Assembly (NCBI GenBank): GCA_964589765.1
Contig: CAZPUM010000018.1
Location: 1 to 27,023, forward strand
Source: UBA525 sp964589765
GTDB taxonomy: Archaea > Nanobdellota > Nanobdellia > Woesearchaeales > UBA525
DNA: 27,023 bases
Direction: 5' to 3'
The translations under genes and the position numbers were made by a program. Positions 5,674 through 13,204 of the stretch are shown piece after piece (positions within the stretch are counted from its first letter, which is position 1; each line of letters begins with the position of its first letter). Below the pieces are notes generated by a model that saw only the letters and a list, made by a program, of their open reading frames with translations, was not told where the DNA came from and did not search any database.

Positions 5674-6812
5674 TTACCCGCCCTCTTCTCAAGGTACCAC
5701 CTGAGAATTCCAACGTTCTGAATCCATGTGAAAAAGATGTCTGCGAACAGACCTATGAAGATGATTGTCATAATCTCTCTAATAATTTCGGACTGGCTGA
5801 AAATTAAAGCAACGCCTGCAGCAATCATGGTTGTGATTTCCATTGTCATTCCTGTTTTCACTGTATCAACACATCGTTCGTAAACAGTTCCGCCAGACCT
5901 TTTCAGAACACGAGTACTGAGAAGAATATCTGTGTCAACGGAATAACCTATCAGCATAAGGAATGCTGCGATTCCCGCTGTAGAAAGACGCATTCCCATA
6001 ATATCAATAACAGCTAGTGTGAACAAGGTTGTGCTTATGGCTGCCAGGATAACTGCCGCACTTGGTATGCTAAAGCGTGTGTACATCACTATCAACACTA
6101 TTCCTAAAACTATGGCCATTCCTGTAACAATTAATGAACCTGTGGCGTTCCATATGAACACCGACTCGAGCAAGGTAAGAACAACAACAATTGCTTTCTG
6201 TGTCTTTGTCTCGCCAAAGTAAAGGAAAACCACCAGGCCCATGAATGTAAGGGCTATCAAGACCGCTTTGAAGACCTGCTGGAAAAAGCTCTGACCTAAA
6301 CTGGGGCCAATAACCTCTGTGCTGGCAACATCCCTGATGTTTGGGCGGGTCTCTTCAAGCATCAGAAAGATACTCTTTTCAAGCTCATCGAGTCCCTCTC
6401 CGCTTGCGGTGCTTGCTTCAACAGTTACTCCTGTCTGTGTGCCTAGCTCACTTATCTCGCGGACGGAGAAATCCGCCTCGGGGAACCGGGACTTTAAATC
6501 CGCTGCCAGAAAGTCAACATTGATTGAATCCCCTTCTGTGGGGATGGTCATGGTGATTCCACCCGAAAGGCTTACTCCTTTGTGAACAAAATCGCCTGTA
6601 GTATAATATGTGTGTCCAATTACAAGAACTGAGAAAATAAGCAGTAGTGTTGTGATAATAAACAACTCTTTGTACCTGTCGTGATAGATTCTGTCCAATC
6701 CTTTGCGTTTGGACTTATTCTCCTGTTCAACGGTTGGAGCCAAGTATATCTTCTTTCGAAGCTTGCTCTTTCTTCTTGCCCTAAGTTGGCGTTTCTGCTT
6801 CTCTGACACCAT
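5670..6812 (-). CDS. secF: SecF protein-export membrane subunit
   Basis: This 380-residue protein has a long basic cytosolic N-terminus (KQKRQLRARRKSKLRKK), a first membrane segment (about FIITTLLLIFSVLVIGHTYY) and the SecF motif VSLSGGITM. After a roughly 100-residue extracytoplasmic domain come five membrane segments, including IGYSVDTDILLSTRVLK, the conserved SecF loop. It pairs with SecD, encoded immediately downstream with a 4-nt overlap (secF-secD order, as in many archaea). I chose ATG 6812 because the TATA box at 6836-6845 is about 28 nt upstream. A TTG five codons further out (6827) would lie only about 13 nt after the box. Confidence 0.94.
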   Translation of the reverse strand: MVSEKQKRQLRARRKSKLRKKIYLAPTVEQENKSKRKGLDRIYHDRYKELFIITTLLLIFSVLVIGHTYYTTGDFVHKGVSLSGGITMTIPTEGDSINVDFLAADLKSRFPEADFSVREISELGTQTGVTVEASTASGEGLDELEKSIFLMLEETRPNIRDVASTEVIGPSLGQSFFQQVFKAVLIALTFMGLVVFLYFGETKTQKAIVVVLTLLESVFIWNATGSLIVTGMAIVLGIVLIVMYTRFSIPSAAVILAAISTTLFTLAVIDIMGMRLSTAGIAAFLMLIGYSVDTDILLSTRVLKRSGGTVYERCVDTVKTGMTMEITTMIAAGVALIFSQSEIIREIMTIIFIGLFADIFFTWIQNVGILRWYLEKRAGK

Positions 6813-6835
6813 CCTGTTGGGAGGCAAAGGCCTAA

Positions 6836-6845
6836 CTTTAAAAAG
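6836..6845 (-). promoter_or_regulatory. TATA box of secF-secD operon
   Basis: The minus strand reads ctttttaaag, about 28 nt before ATG 6812. It decides the secF start. Confidence 0.5.
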
Positions 6846-6859
6846 ATATCGTGAGAAAA

Positions 6860-6868
6860 CCTTTTTAT
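6860..6868 (+). promoter_or_regulatory. TATA box of membrane protein gene at 6893
   Basis: cctttttat is centred about 28 nt before ATG 6893. It lies inside a longer open frame that starts at GTG 6851, which argues against that upstream start. Confidence 0.5.
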
Positions 6869-6892
6869 CCTGATACCCCTCGACGATACATT

Positions 6893-7381
6893 ATGAAGCT
6901 TCCAAAGAGTCTTAAACTGCCTAAGCCGGGCTTCTTCACAAAGTTCTTGAAAATCCTGAACATTAACAGGATAAGTCGTTTAGGGATGCACTACAGGGCA
7001 ATTAAACCACACTTGGCACCAAAATCCGACAAAGAGATAGTTGAGACTGAGTACTTTACAAAAAGATTCGACTCTTACTATTCTAAAGCAATCACCCTTG
7101 TAAATTTTAGAGGCTTCTTTTACGCCCTATTGTATGCCAGCTTGATTGTGAACGTGATTATGCTTATTCCCTGGCTGGCATGGATAGTTCCATACATTAG
7201 ATTAACAGGAAGCTTGGTCAGTACATCAATTATAGTTTTCATAATTTTCATAGTAACCGTAAGAATAAATCTGTACTTGGAACTGCTCAACGAGTGCCTG
7301 ACTCACTTGGTTGTTGTGTATCATAACAATCCCAAAAGGGATTCCAAAAAGATGCTTGATGACGTGAGTAAAACTATCTAA
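6893..7381 (+). CDS. hypothetical membrane protein (162 aa)
   Basis: I do not recognise a family. The protein begins with a basic, proline-containing stretch (MKLPKSLKLPKPGFFTKFLK) and an amphipathic region with YFTKRFDSYYSKA. Two or three hydrophobic segments follow: FRGFFYALLYASLIVNVIML with WLAWIVPYI, then STSIIVFIIFIVTVRINLYL. It ends in a soluble, charged tail. The start is ATG 6893, because the TATA box at 6860-6868 lies upstream of it and would be inside the alternative longer frame. It is divergent from secF and converges with the ligase-like operon, overlapping the last gene by 8 nt at the stops. Similar bitopic proteins next to Sec genes are not known to me as a set, so a link to export is only possible. 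Confidence 0.7.
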   Translation: MKLPKSLKLPKPGFFTKFLKILNINRISRLGMHYRAIKPHLAPKSDKEIVETEYFTKRFDSYYSKAITLVNFRGFFYALLYASLIVNVIMLIPWLAWIVPYIRLTGSLVSTSIIVFIIFIVTVRINLYLELLNECLTHLVVVYHNNPKRDSKKMLDDVSKTI

Positions 7382-8789
7382 AACACTGAATGATTTTCTC
7401 TCTGATGGCAGGGGTGATTTTATATGCTTCAGAGTCATGCCTCATCAGTTCTGAAATGGTTTGTTCTGCGATGTTACTTGGTGTAAAATCCTTGTGGGAA
7501 AAATTAAGTATGTACTCGGGCGGCATAGTGTTCAGCCAAAAAATTGCTGAACCTATTGAGTTGAGAACTTCGCGTTCGTGTGCTTGTGATTCAATGGCCC
7601 AGCTGGTAAAGTCTATGCTTTCTACACTATCAAATCCACACACGGCTCCGCCTGCTAAAAATCTTTGATAGTTCCATCCCATTTTTTTTGTTTTTATTCT
7701 TCTTCCTGTGTTGCCGTCAGGAGTGATACTAAGCCTTTTTTGTGCAAGACACCCGTACAGTCTTGCCATTGCTGGAAGAGTTCTCATGTTGTAATCGCAG
7801 TGAAGCTCGGTGGGGTCAAAGGTCAATGTGTCAGAGTACTTGTAGCTGAAGTCTACTCTACTATAATCGTCTGCAATGCTGTTGTAGTGATCTATTTTGT
7901 CAATTTCCAATTCTTCTTTGCCTTCAACAAACTTTCTTAGTATTTTATGTTCGTTTACATTTGCAATTGCATAAATGACAGGGGACAATTCACAAACAAC
8001 CATTTCGAGGCATTCTTGTGCGGTTATCGTGCGTCCATCTTCAAGCATTACCTTTGCGTTTCTTCCATGTCTTTCCAAGGTTCTATCTGAACGTATTTGC
8101 TTGAAGAATGGGTTATCTACTCTGTAGAGTCCGTAAATATCATTGCCTCCGAATTGAAAAGAATATTCTGAGGGTACAAGCACTTTAGTTTTGATAAAAT
8201 CTCGTCCCAATACTATTGCTGATGCTAGTAAAACTGCTGCCTGAGTCTGTTCGACGGATGGGATGTAATCTCCTTGGATTTCCACTCTTTCATCGTGTTG
8301 GTTTCCTCTGTCTGTCGACCAGGAAATTCTCTGGGTGTTTGGTGTTAGCATAAACAGGCCTAGAGGTATTGCGGAAAGAGAAAGTGCTTCTTCACTCGGA
8401 AGGTGTTTGACGGGGTGGCTTGATACATTAACATGTGTGCTGTAACCTGCAAGCCTTACATCAGAACCTTCCATGAACTCTGCGAACTCATCACGGGCTG
8501 CTTTCAAAGTCTCTCCAAAATCGTTTACAAAACCTTTTCGGATTCTAACGGGTGGGGTACAGATCTCTGCTTCGCCTGAATCCTCGTAGATTGAACTTCC
8601 AACTCTGGTTCTTATTGCTGTTCTGGATTTTTTGAAATGCTTTCGGGTGTATTTCTTCAACTGTTTTCTAAAAATATATCCAAAAAGAACTGATTCCTCA
8701 CAAAACTCTTCGTTTTTTTCAGCTTCTGTGTCCTCTTTTTTTACATAGGTTTGAAACTCCTGTTCCACTCCGCAGTATACAGGTCTCAT
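7374..8789 (-). CDS. glutamine-synthetase/GCS-superfamily ligase-like protein, paralogue B
   Basis: This 471-residue protein is the third gene of the operon and a divergent paralogue of the gene before it. Shared motifs in order: GVEQEF (7-12), GEAEICTPPVRI (about 72-83), GYSTHVNVSSH (about 115-125), ERVEIQGDYIPS (about 167-178), TITAQECLE and EELEIDKIDHY. The GxExE start, the second acidic motif and the His strand are the layout of the glutamine-synthetase fold enzymes that join a carboxylate to an amine using ATP (gamma-glutamylcysteine ligase type GCS2, amidoligases, PafA/Dop). The exact branch is not clear. The acidic residues expected to bind metal are present. The start overlaps the upstream stop by 4 nt (ATGA). 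Substrate unknown. Confidence 0.65.
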   Translation of the reverse strand: MRPVYCGVEQEFQTYVKKEDTEAEKNEEFCEESVLFGYIFRKQLKKYTRKHFKKSRTAIRTRVGSSIYEDSGEAEICTPPVRIRKGFVNDFGETLKAARDEFAEFMEGSDVRLAGYSTHVNVSSHPVKHLPSEEALSLSAIPLGLFMLTPNTQRISWSTDRGNQHDERVEIQGDYIPSVEQTQAAVLLASAIVLGRDFIKTKVLVPSEYSFQFGGNDIYGLYRVDNPFFKQIRSDRTLERHGRNAKVMLEDGRTITAQECLEMVVCELSPVIYAIANVNEHKILRKFVEGKEELEIDKIDHYNSIADDYSRVDFSYKYSDTLTFDPTELHCDYNMRTLPAMARLYGCLAQKRLSITPDGNTGRRIKTKKMGWNYQRFLAGGAVCGFDSVESIDFTSWAIESQAHEREVLNSIGSAIFWLNTMPPEYILNFSHKDFTPSNIAEQTISELMRHDSEAYKITPAIREKIIQCFR

Positions 8790-10267
8790 TTATCGTCACC
8801 TGGAAAACTTTGCATCGCGGAGAAAACTTGTTCTGGAAGAGCTCTGCATATAATTTTTTCGAAACCATGTTCCCATTCCAGTCCCTCTGATCGTATCTTT
8901 TCATATACATATCTATCTGAGGGGGTCATGGCCTCATGCTGGTAGTAAGGGCTCATCATATTGTAAATTTGGCTGACCGGAAGATACTCTAACCAGGGAA
9001 GTAGTTTTTCAGTCAGTTTAAGAACATCTCTCTCATTATCCAATTTTGACATTAGGTACGCCAGATAATCCAAGTTTTCTACGTGTCTAATTGTAAAGAA
9101 CTGTTCACTGCCATTCTGTCTGCTTTCAAAACTTATCTCGTTCCAGTTCATGTCTATAAGACTAATCTGTTTGCCGGTTGTTTTGTGGGGGTTAACTCCC
9201 AGTCTACCCTTCACTAGATTTCCATAAAATTGTGCCAGGAGGGGTAATTCTCCGAATTTATGCTTGAGGTCCGAAGTAGATAGCGTCAGTTCTTCTGGGA
9301 ATTCATCTATTGGGAACCCTTCTTCATCTATTTTCTCTCCTACCTTTTGATAAAACTCGGTTTTGTCGATTTCAAGTTCAGTATTTCCCTTGACAAATCC
9401 GTCCAGTGTTACTCTGTCGTTTCGGGGGAACATATTAATTCCTTTTCTGACTTCGTATAAAACCCTCTCAAGACATTCTTGTGCAGTTATTATTTCGCCA
9501 GTAACAAGAGGAACCTCGGTATTTCTACCTGAACTTGATTTAAGTATGCTAAAGAAGGGGTTCTCTTCAGTTCTCCAAATTCCAAAGTGGTCGAAATCTG
9601 GGCTGTATTCTTCAGAATCGTTAAATTCGGAATACGCTTCGATATCAACTTTTGTTTTAATATTTGTGAAGCGTGCCGTCAGTGCTGTAAGAATTATTGC
9701 TGCTGATTTAAGTTGGTCTATTGAGTGAATATAATCTCCTTGTATTTCAGCCCTGTCTGAATGGTTATCATGGCTTCGTAGTGTGGACCAAGTGTACCTC
9801 CTTGTGTTAGGGGTCATTAGAAACATACCTAGTGGGACAGCGGTTTCTTGTATGGCCCTTTTGCTCTGTAAATTTCTAATGATGTGACTGGAAATGTTAA
9901 GGTGTGTGCTGTATCCGAAAAGCCGTATATCGTTGCCTTTGAGGTACTCTGCAAGTTCGTTACGGGAGGCTTTAATCACGGTTTCAAGATCATTTGTGAA
10001 TCTGCTCACGTCTATCCTCACAGGGGGGGTGCATATCTCAGCAGTTTCGCAATCACAGTAGAACCCTGAACCAGTTTTTGTGCGTCGAGCCGTATCGGAT
10101 TTTCTGTAATATTTTGAGTTGTGTTCAGGGTCGTCTACATGGCCCATGACTGTATCAAAGTCTATACTGCGCCAATATTTTTCTCCTAATAAATCTAAAA
10201 AGTGGTGGTGAACTGGGCGCAACGTACAATACTCCTGCTCAATCCCGAAGTATACTGGTCTCACCAT
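8786..10267 (-). CDS. glutamine-synthetase/GCS-superfamily ligase-like protein, paralogue A
   Basis: This 493-residue protein is the second gene of the operon. Motifs in order: GIEQEY (8-13; E10 and E12), CETAEICTPPVRI (73-85; E74, E77), GYSTHLNISSH (118-128; H122), DRAEIQGDYIHS (171-182), EIITAQECLERV and TELEIDKTEFY. These suggest an ATP-dependent carboxylate-amine ligase of the glutamine-synthetase fold. It differs from paralogue B mainly in the middle and the C-terminal third, suggesting different partners or reactions. Its ATG overlaps the stop of the beta-lactamase-fold gene by 7 nt and its own stop overlaps paralogue B by 4 nt, so all three are co-translated. I see no carrier protein, transporter or peptide precursor nearby to name the product. 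Confidence 0.65.
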   Translation of the reverse strand: MVRPVYFGIEQEYCTLRPVHHHFLDLLGEKYWRSIDFDTVMGHVDDPEHNSKYYRKSDTARRTKTGSGFYCDCETAEICTPPVRIDVSRFTNDLETVIKASRNELAEYLKGNDIRLFGYSTHLNISSHIIRNLQSKRAIQETAVPLGMFLMTPNTRRYTWSTLRSHDNHSDRAEIQGDYIHSIDQLKSAAIILTALTARFTNIKTKVDIEAYSEFNDSEEYSPDFDHFGIWRTEENPFFSILKSSSGRNTEVPLVTGEIITAQECLERVLYEVRKGINMFPRNDRVTLDGFVKGNTELEIDKTEFYQKVGEKIDEEGFPIDEFPEELTLSTSDLKHKFGELPLLAQFYGNLVKGRLGVNPHKTTGKQISLIDMNWNEISFESRQNGSEQFFTIRHVENLDYLAYLMSKLDNERDVLKLTEKLLPWLEYLPVSQIYNMMSPYYQHEAMTPSDRYVYEKIRSEGLEWEHGFEKIICRALPEQVFSAMQSFPGDDK

Positions 10268-11106
10268 GGTATGATTCGCCTCGCTAATATTTCTTGATAT
10301 ATTCTTGAATTCATTGCAAGTTGTAATTCAAACAAATCCAGCATGTTTAGTTCGGCGACCTCGCTTCCGACTTTGTTGCACATCACTGCAAGAACATAAC
10401 GGCCATCAACAACGCCTACTTCGTGACTGTCAAGACCTGTTTTTTCATCTGAGATGAATCCTGTCTTGGAACCAAGAGCTCTTTTTCCGGCTGATTTGCT
10501 GAAAGATGAGAAATAACAACTTTCCAGATGGTGCTTCATTTTTTTACAACTTTCAGGTCTTGCTGCTTGTTCGTTATAGATTGCTGACAACAATGTTACC
10601 ATGTCATTAGGTGTTGTCAGGTTGCTCCCTTCGGGGTTCCATGAACTTCTTTTTCTGGGCTCGATGTAGCCCAGCAGGTGCGCGAAGGTAGTTTTGTTCG
10701 CGCCAAGGCTCTCGCAGACACTGTCGATGTAATCGAGACTCATGTAGTCTGCGAGCATGTTAGTGGCTTCATTATCTGAGTGTTTTATCATCAGACCAAC
10801 AAGCTCTCCTATAGAAAGTTCCATTTCATCAGGATACTTGAATAGAACATCTTCCTCACCAAATTGATACTCTTTGTGTTGTACTGGGATGATGTGTGTT
10901 TCTGACCACTCTCCGCTGTCTATGAGTCTGTATGTGGCTATCATGACGGGCACTTTGATGATGCTTGCCGCCCAGCCCGGTCTATCGCCATTTACATTGA
11001 AACTGTTCCCTGTTTTAATGTCGTGATAACTGACTCCTATTAGTCCTCCGTATAGGTGGGATTCAAACTTTTCAATTAAATCTCCAATCTGTGACGACTC
11101 AGGCAT
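10261..11106 (-). CDS. class A beta-lactamase-fold serine hydrolase, no signal peptide
   Basis: This 281-residue protein carries the full set of class A serine beta-lactamase motifs. The nucleophile motif is SIIK (S48-K51), the second is SDN (S110-N112) and the third is KTG (K214-G216). E149 sits 39 residues after S110 and 20 before M169 of the TTPNDM segment, which is the place of the class A general base Glu166. The N-terminus (MPESSQIGDLIEKFESHLYG) is polar, with no signal peptide or membrane segment, so the enzyme should be cytosolic. That is unusual for this family. Archaea have no peptidoglycan, so a cell-wall or antibiotic role is not assumed. As first gene of an operon with two ligase-like enzymes, it may process their product. 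A TATA box lies about 27 nt before ATG 11106. Confidence 0.85.
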   Translation of the reverse strand: MPESSQIGDLIEKFESHLYGGLIGVSYHDIKTGNSFNVNGDRPGWAASIIKVPVMIATYRLIDSGEWSETHIIPVQHKEYQFGEEDVLFKYPDEMELSIGELVGLMIKHSDNEATNMLADYMSLDYIDSVCESLGANKTTFAHLLGYIEPRKRSSWNPEGSNLTTPNDMVTLLSAIYNEQAARPESCKKMKHHLESCYFSSFSKSAGKRALGSKTGFISDEKTGLDSHEVGVVDGRYVLAVMCNKVGSEVAELNMLDLFELQLAMNSRIYQEILARRIIPW

Positions 11107-11127
11107 GGTGACAGGATTTTATTTTTA

Positions 11128-11137
11128 TTTATAAAAG
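11128..11137 (-). promoter_or_regulatory. TATA box of hydrolase-ligase operon
   Basis: The minus strand reads cttttataaa, about 27 nt upstream of ATG 11106, so the operon mRNA is probably leaderless. No other promoter is seen inside the operon. Confidence 0.55.
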
Positions 11138-11212
11138 AACTGTATTTTTGTTTTTAAACGCTTAAAAATCCGGTAAGGTACGATAATTTTACGGGTTTCA
11201 GTACATGAAAAT

Positions 11213-11226
11213 CTTATTTTTAAATA
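11213..11226 (+). promoter_or_regulatory. TATA-like region of gene at 11240
   Basis: cttatttttaaata ends 14 nt before the GTG start and is centred about 21-25 nt upstream. It is divergent from the hydrolase-ligase operon promoter. Confidence 0.4.
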
Positions 11227-11239
11227 TGACTCGGGTAGG

Positions 11240-11713
11240 GTGGACTGGTTACAGATAACAAAAGATGCAAACAAGGTTATGCGTCTAGAGTTAGGTGTCT
11301 ATCCAAGATACTCCAAACTAAGAGTTTACGCGCCCAAATCATGGAAAAAAAACATGTTCTTTCGAGGTATCTACACTGTTGAAACCCTGACTGCGCATGT
11401 CAACACAAGACATTACAACTGGATAAGCACAATCTTTCACGAGTATCACGGCCACGGAACATACTATGAACAGTCTAGCCACGGCAGGTTTGCGTTTCAC
11501 CTGAAAGATTGTAATATTTTCAGGGAAGAGTCAGAAGGGTTTGCTCTCTGGATTGACAAATACCTGTGCGAAAAACTAAACTTGACAATCTGGAACCGAA
11601 AAAAACGGCCAATATCAGATATACACAAGAATGGTCTGGAAAGAATTGAAAACATCATCGCAAAACAAGGCGTTCATGGAATGATTAGAACATTAGGGTT
11701 TCTGCAAAACTAA
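11240..11713 (+). CDS. putative metallohydrolase with HEYHGH motif (157 aa)
   Basis: The protein is small and mainly polar, with no signal peptide. Its clearest feature is FHEYHGHGTYYEQS (H67, E68, H70, H72), followed about 30 residues later by EESEGFALWIDKYL. A His-Glu-rich helix plus a downstream Glu in an E-G-F/W-A-L-W setting is how gluzincin-type peptidases bind zinc. The spacing is not the textbook HExxH, because the third His is one residue further along. So I call it a probable metal-binding hydrolase, not a proven peptidase. The start is GTG 11240 with a TATA-like region upstream. It is divergent from the hydrolase-ligase operon (134 bp between starts), which may mean joint function. 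Confidence 0.55.
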   Translation: MDWLQITKDANKVMRLELGVYPRYSKLRVYAPKSWKKNMFFRGIYTVETLTAHVNTRHYNWISTIFHEYHGHGTYYEQSSHGRFAFHLKDCNIFREESEGFALWIDKYLCEKLNLTIWNRKKRPISDIHKNGLERIENIIAKQGVHGMIRTLGFLQN

Positions 11714-11720
11714 TATAAAG
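11712..11720 (+). promoter_or_regulatory. TATA box of gnd
   Basis: aatataaag overlaps the stop of the preceding gene and is centred about 25 nt before ATG 11741. It favours that codon over the GTG at 11729. Confidence 0.5.
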
Positions 11721-11740
11721 CCAGCCGAGTGAATTCAAGT

Positions 11741-13204
11741 ATGGAAGGGGTGAGCTTGGCCATGATAGGAATGTCTGTCATGGGCAGTAATTTTGCTAAG
11801 AATTTCGCAGAGAAAGGGCATCATATTGCGATGTTTAACAGAACTGATGAAGTGACCAGGCACGTTTACGATAATTCCAAGAACGAACCCTTCATAGACA
11901 AACTACATCCTGTGTATGGTGAGCTTGATGAACTCGTTAATCTTGTAGGAAAACAGGGAATCTATTTTGTAATGATTAAGGCAGGGAAACCGACAGATTC
12001 GGCTCTTAAAGATTTAATCCCGAAGTTGGAACCTGGAGCTATAGTGATAGACTGTGCCAATTCTGATTATAACGACACACAAAGACGTGCGCAAGAAATC
12101 CCTGAAGGAATACACTTTTTTGGAATGGGAGTCTCGGGCGGAGAAGAGGGCGCTAGACACGGCCCGAGTCTGATGCCCGGTGGAACCAACAAAGATATCT
12201 ATGAACAGCGACTAAAATCTCTACTTGAAAGCGTTTCTGCGAAAGCACCGCAAGACAACAAACCATGTGTTACATGGTGCGGTCTAAACGGAGGGGGACA
12301 CTTTGTTAAGATGGTCCACAACGGTATTGAATACGCAGATATTCAGTTAATATGCGAGGCTTACGATTTAATGCACCGCGTTCTTGGTATGGGAAACGAT
12401 GAGATAGCAGATATTTTTTCGAACTGGAACAGAGGTCGTTTGGACAGTTACCTTGTAGAAATCACTTCAGAAGTGTTGAGACAAAGGTCTGATGATGGAC
12501 TACATCTTATCGACAAAATTCTGGATGTTGCACAGATGAAAGGCACAGGTACATGGACGGTTATGTCTAGCTTACACTTGGAAAGTGGAGTTGTTCCAAT
12601 TCCGTCTATCTACGGGGCTGTAAGCACGAGAGCAATCAGCACAAATAAAGATATGCGTGAAAAACTTCAAGGGATTCTGGCTATAAATCTAAACAAAAAC
12701 GACCTATCGGTTAGTGATACTGTGAACAAGATTGAAGCCGCGCTTTTTGCTGCAAAAATATCATCTTATGCTCAAGGTCTTAATCTGATCAAGGTGGCCG
12801 ATGAAGAGTTGGGTTTTGGAGGTATTGATTTGGCAAAAGTTGCTGAGATTTGGCGTGCAGGTTGTATTATTCGGGCAAGATTCTTGGCTGACATATCGCA
12901 ATCTTACAGAGAGCATCCGAACATGACAAATCTTCTAGAAGCTCCGGCATTTGTACGGGATATCAAAGGCACGATTGGAAATTTGAGCTCTGTCTGTGCT
13001 TTGGCAACAAATGCGAGACTACCCTTCATGGTGTTTGACATGTCAAGGGCGTATATCCTACAAGCAAGTTCACCACATCTGCCCTTGAACTTAACTCAAG
13101 GTCTGAGGGATTATTTCGGAGCCCACACTTACAAGCGCTGGGACAGAGAAGGGACATATCATACTAACTGGTCTGGTGACAGAAGCGAGAGACGAATAGA
13201 TTAA
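11741..13204 (+). CDS. gnd: 6-phosphogluconate dehydrogenase (decarboxylating)
   Basis: The enzyme oxidises 6-phosphogluconate to ribulose 5-phosphate and CO2 with NADP+ (or NAD+), the last oxidative step of the pentose phosphate pathway. At 487 residues it matches the long, dimeric form. Seen motifs: N-terminal nucleotide-binding MIGMSVMGSNFA, then GVSGGEEGARHGPSLMPGG, the catalytic block GGGHFVKMVHNGIEYADIQ, KGTGTWTVMSSL and the C-terminal DYFGAHTYKRWD. The second Gly of the dinucleotide motif is Ser. Start ATG 11741 is 25 nt after a TATA box, so leaderless. It converges with the transketolase genes, with stops overlapping by 4 nt. Most archaea lack this enzyme; bacterial origin is likely but unproven. 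Confidence 0.95.
   Translation: MEGVSLAMIGMSVMGSNFAKNFAEKGHHIAMFNRTDEVTRHVYDNSKNEPFIDKLHPVYGELDELVNLVGKQGIYFVMIKAGKPTDSALKDLIPKLEPGAIVIDCANSDYNDTQRRAQEIPEGIHFFGMGVSGGEEGARHGPSLMPGGTNKDIYEQRLKSLLESVSAKAPQDNKPCVTWCGLNGGGHFVKMVHNGIEYADIQLICEAYDLMHRVLGMGNDEIADIFSNWNRGRLDSYLVEITSEVLRQRSDDGLHLIDKILDVAQMKGTGTWTVMSSLHLESGVVPIPSIYGAVSTRAISTNKDMREKLQGILAINLNKNDLSVSDTVNKIEAALFAAKISSYAQGLNLIKVADEELGFGGIDLAKVAEIWRAGCIIRARFLADISQSYREHPNMTNLLEAPAFVRDIKGTIGNLSSVCALATNARLPFMVFDMSRAYILQASSPHLPLNLTQGLRDYFGAHTYKRWDREGTYHTNWSGDRSERRID

Noticed and set aside
10261..11106. Antibiotic resistance gene
   Set aside because: No signal peptide, archaeal host and co-operonic ligase-like genes make a metabolic role more likely; motifs alone do not show beta-lactam hydrolysis.
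11437..11460. Classical HExxH zinc peptidase
   Set aside because: The sequence is HEYHGH; the third His is one place too far for HExxH, so only a general metal-binding call is made.
11729..11740. GTG start for gnd
   Set aside because: The TATA box is only about 13 nt upstream of it; ATG 11741 has the usual 25 nt.
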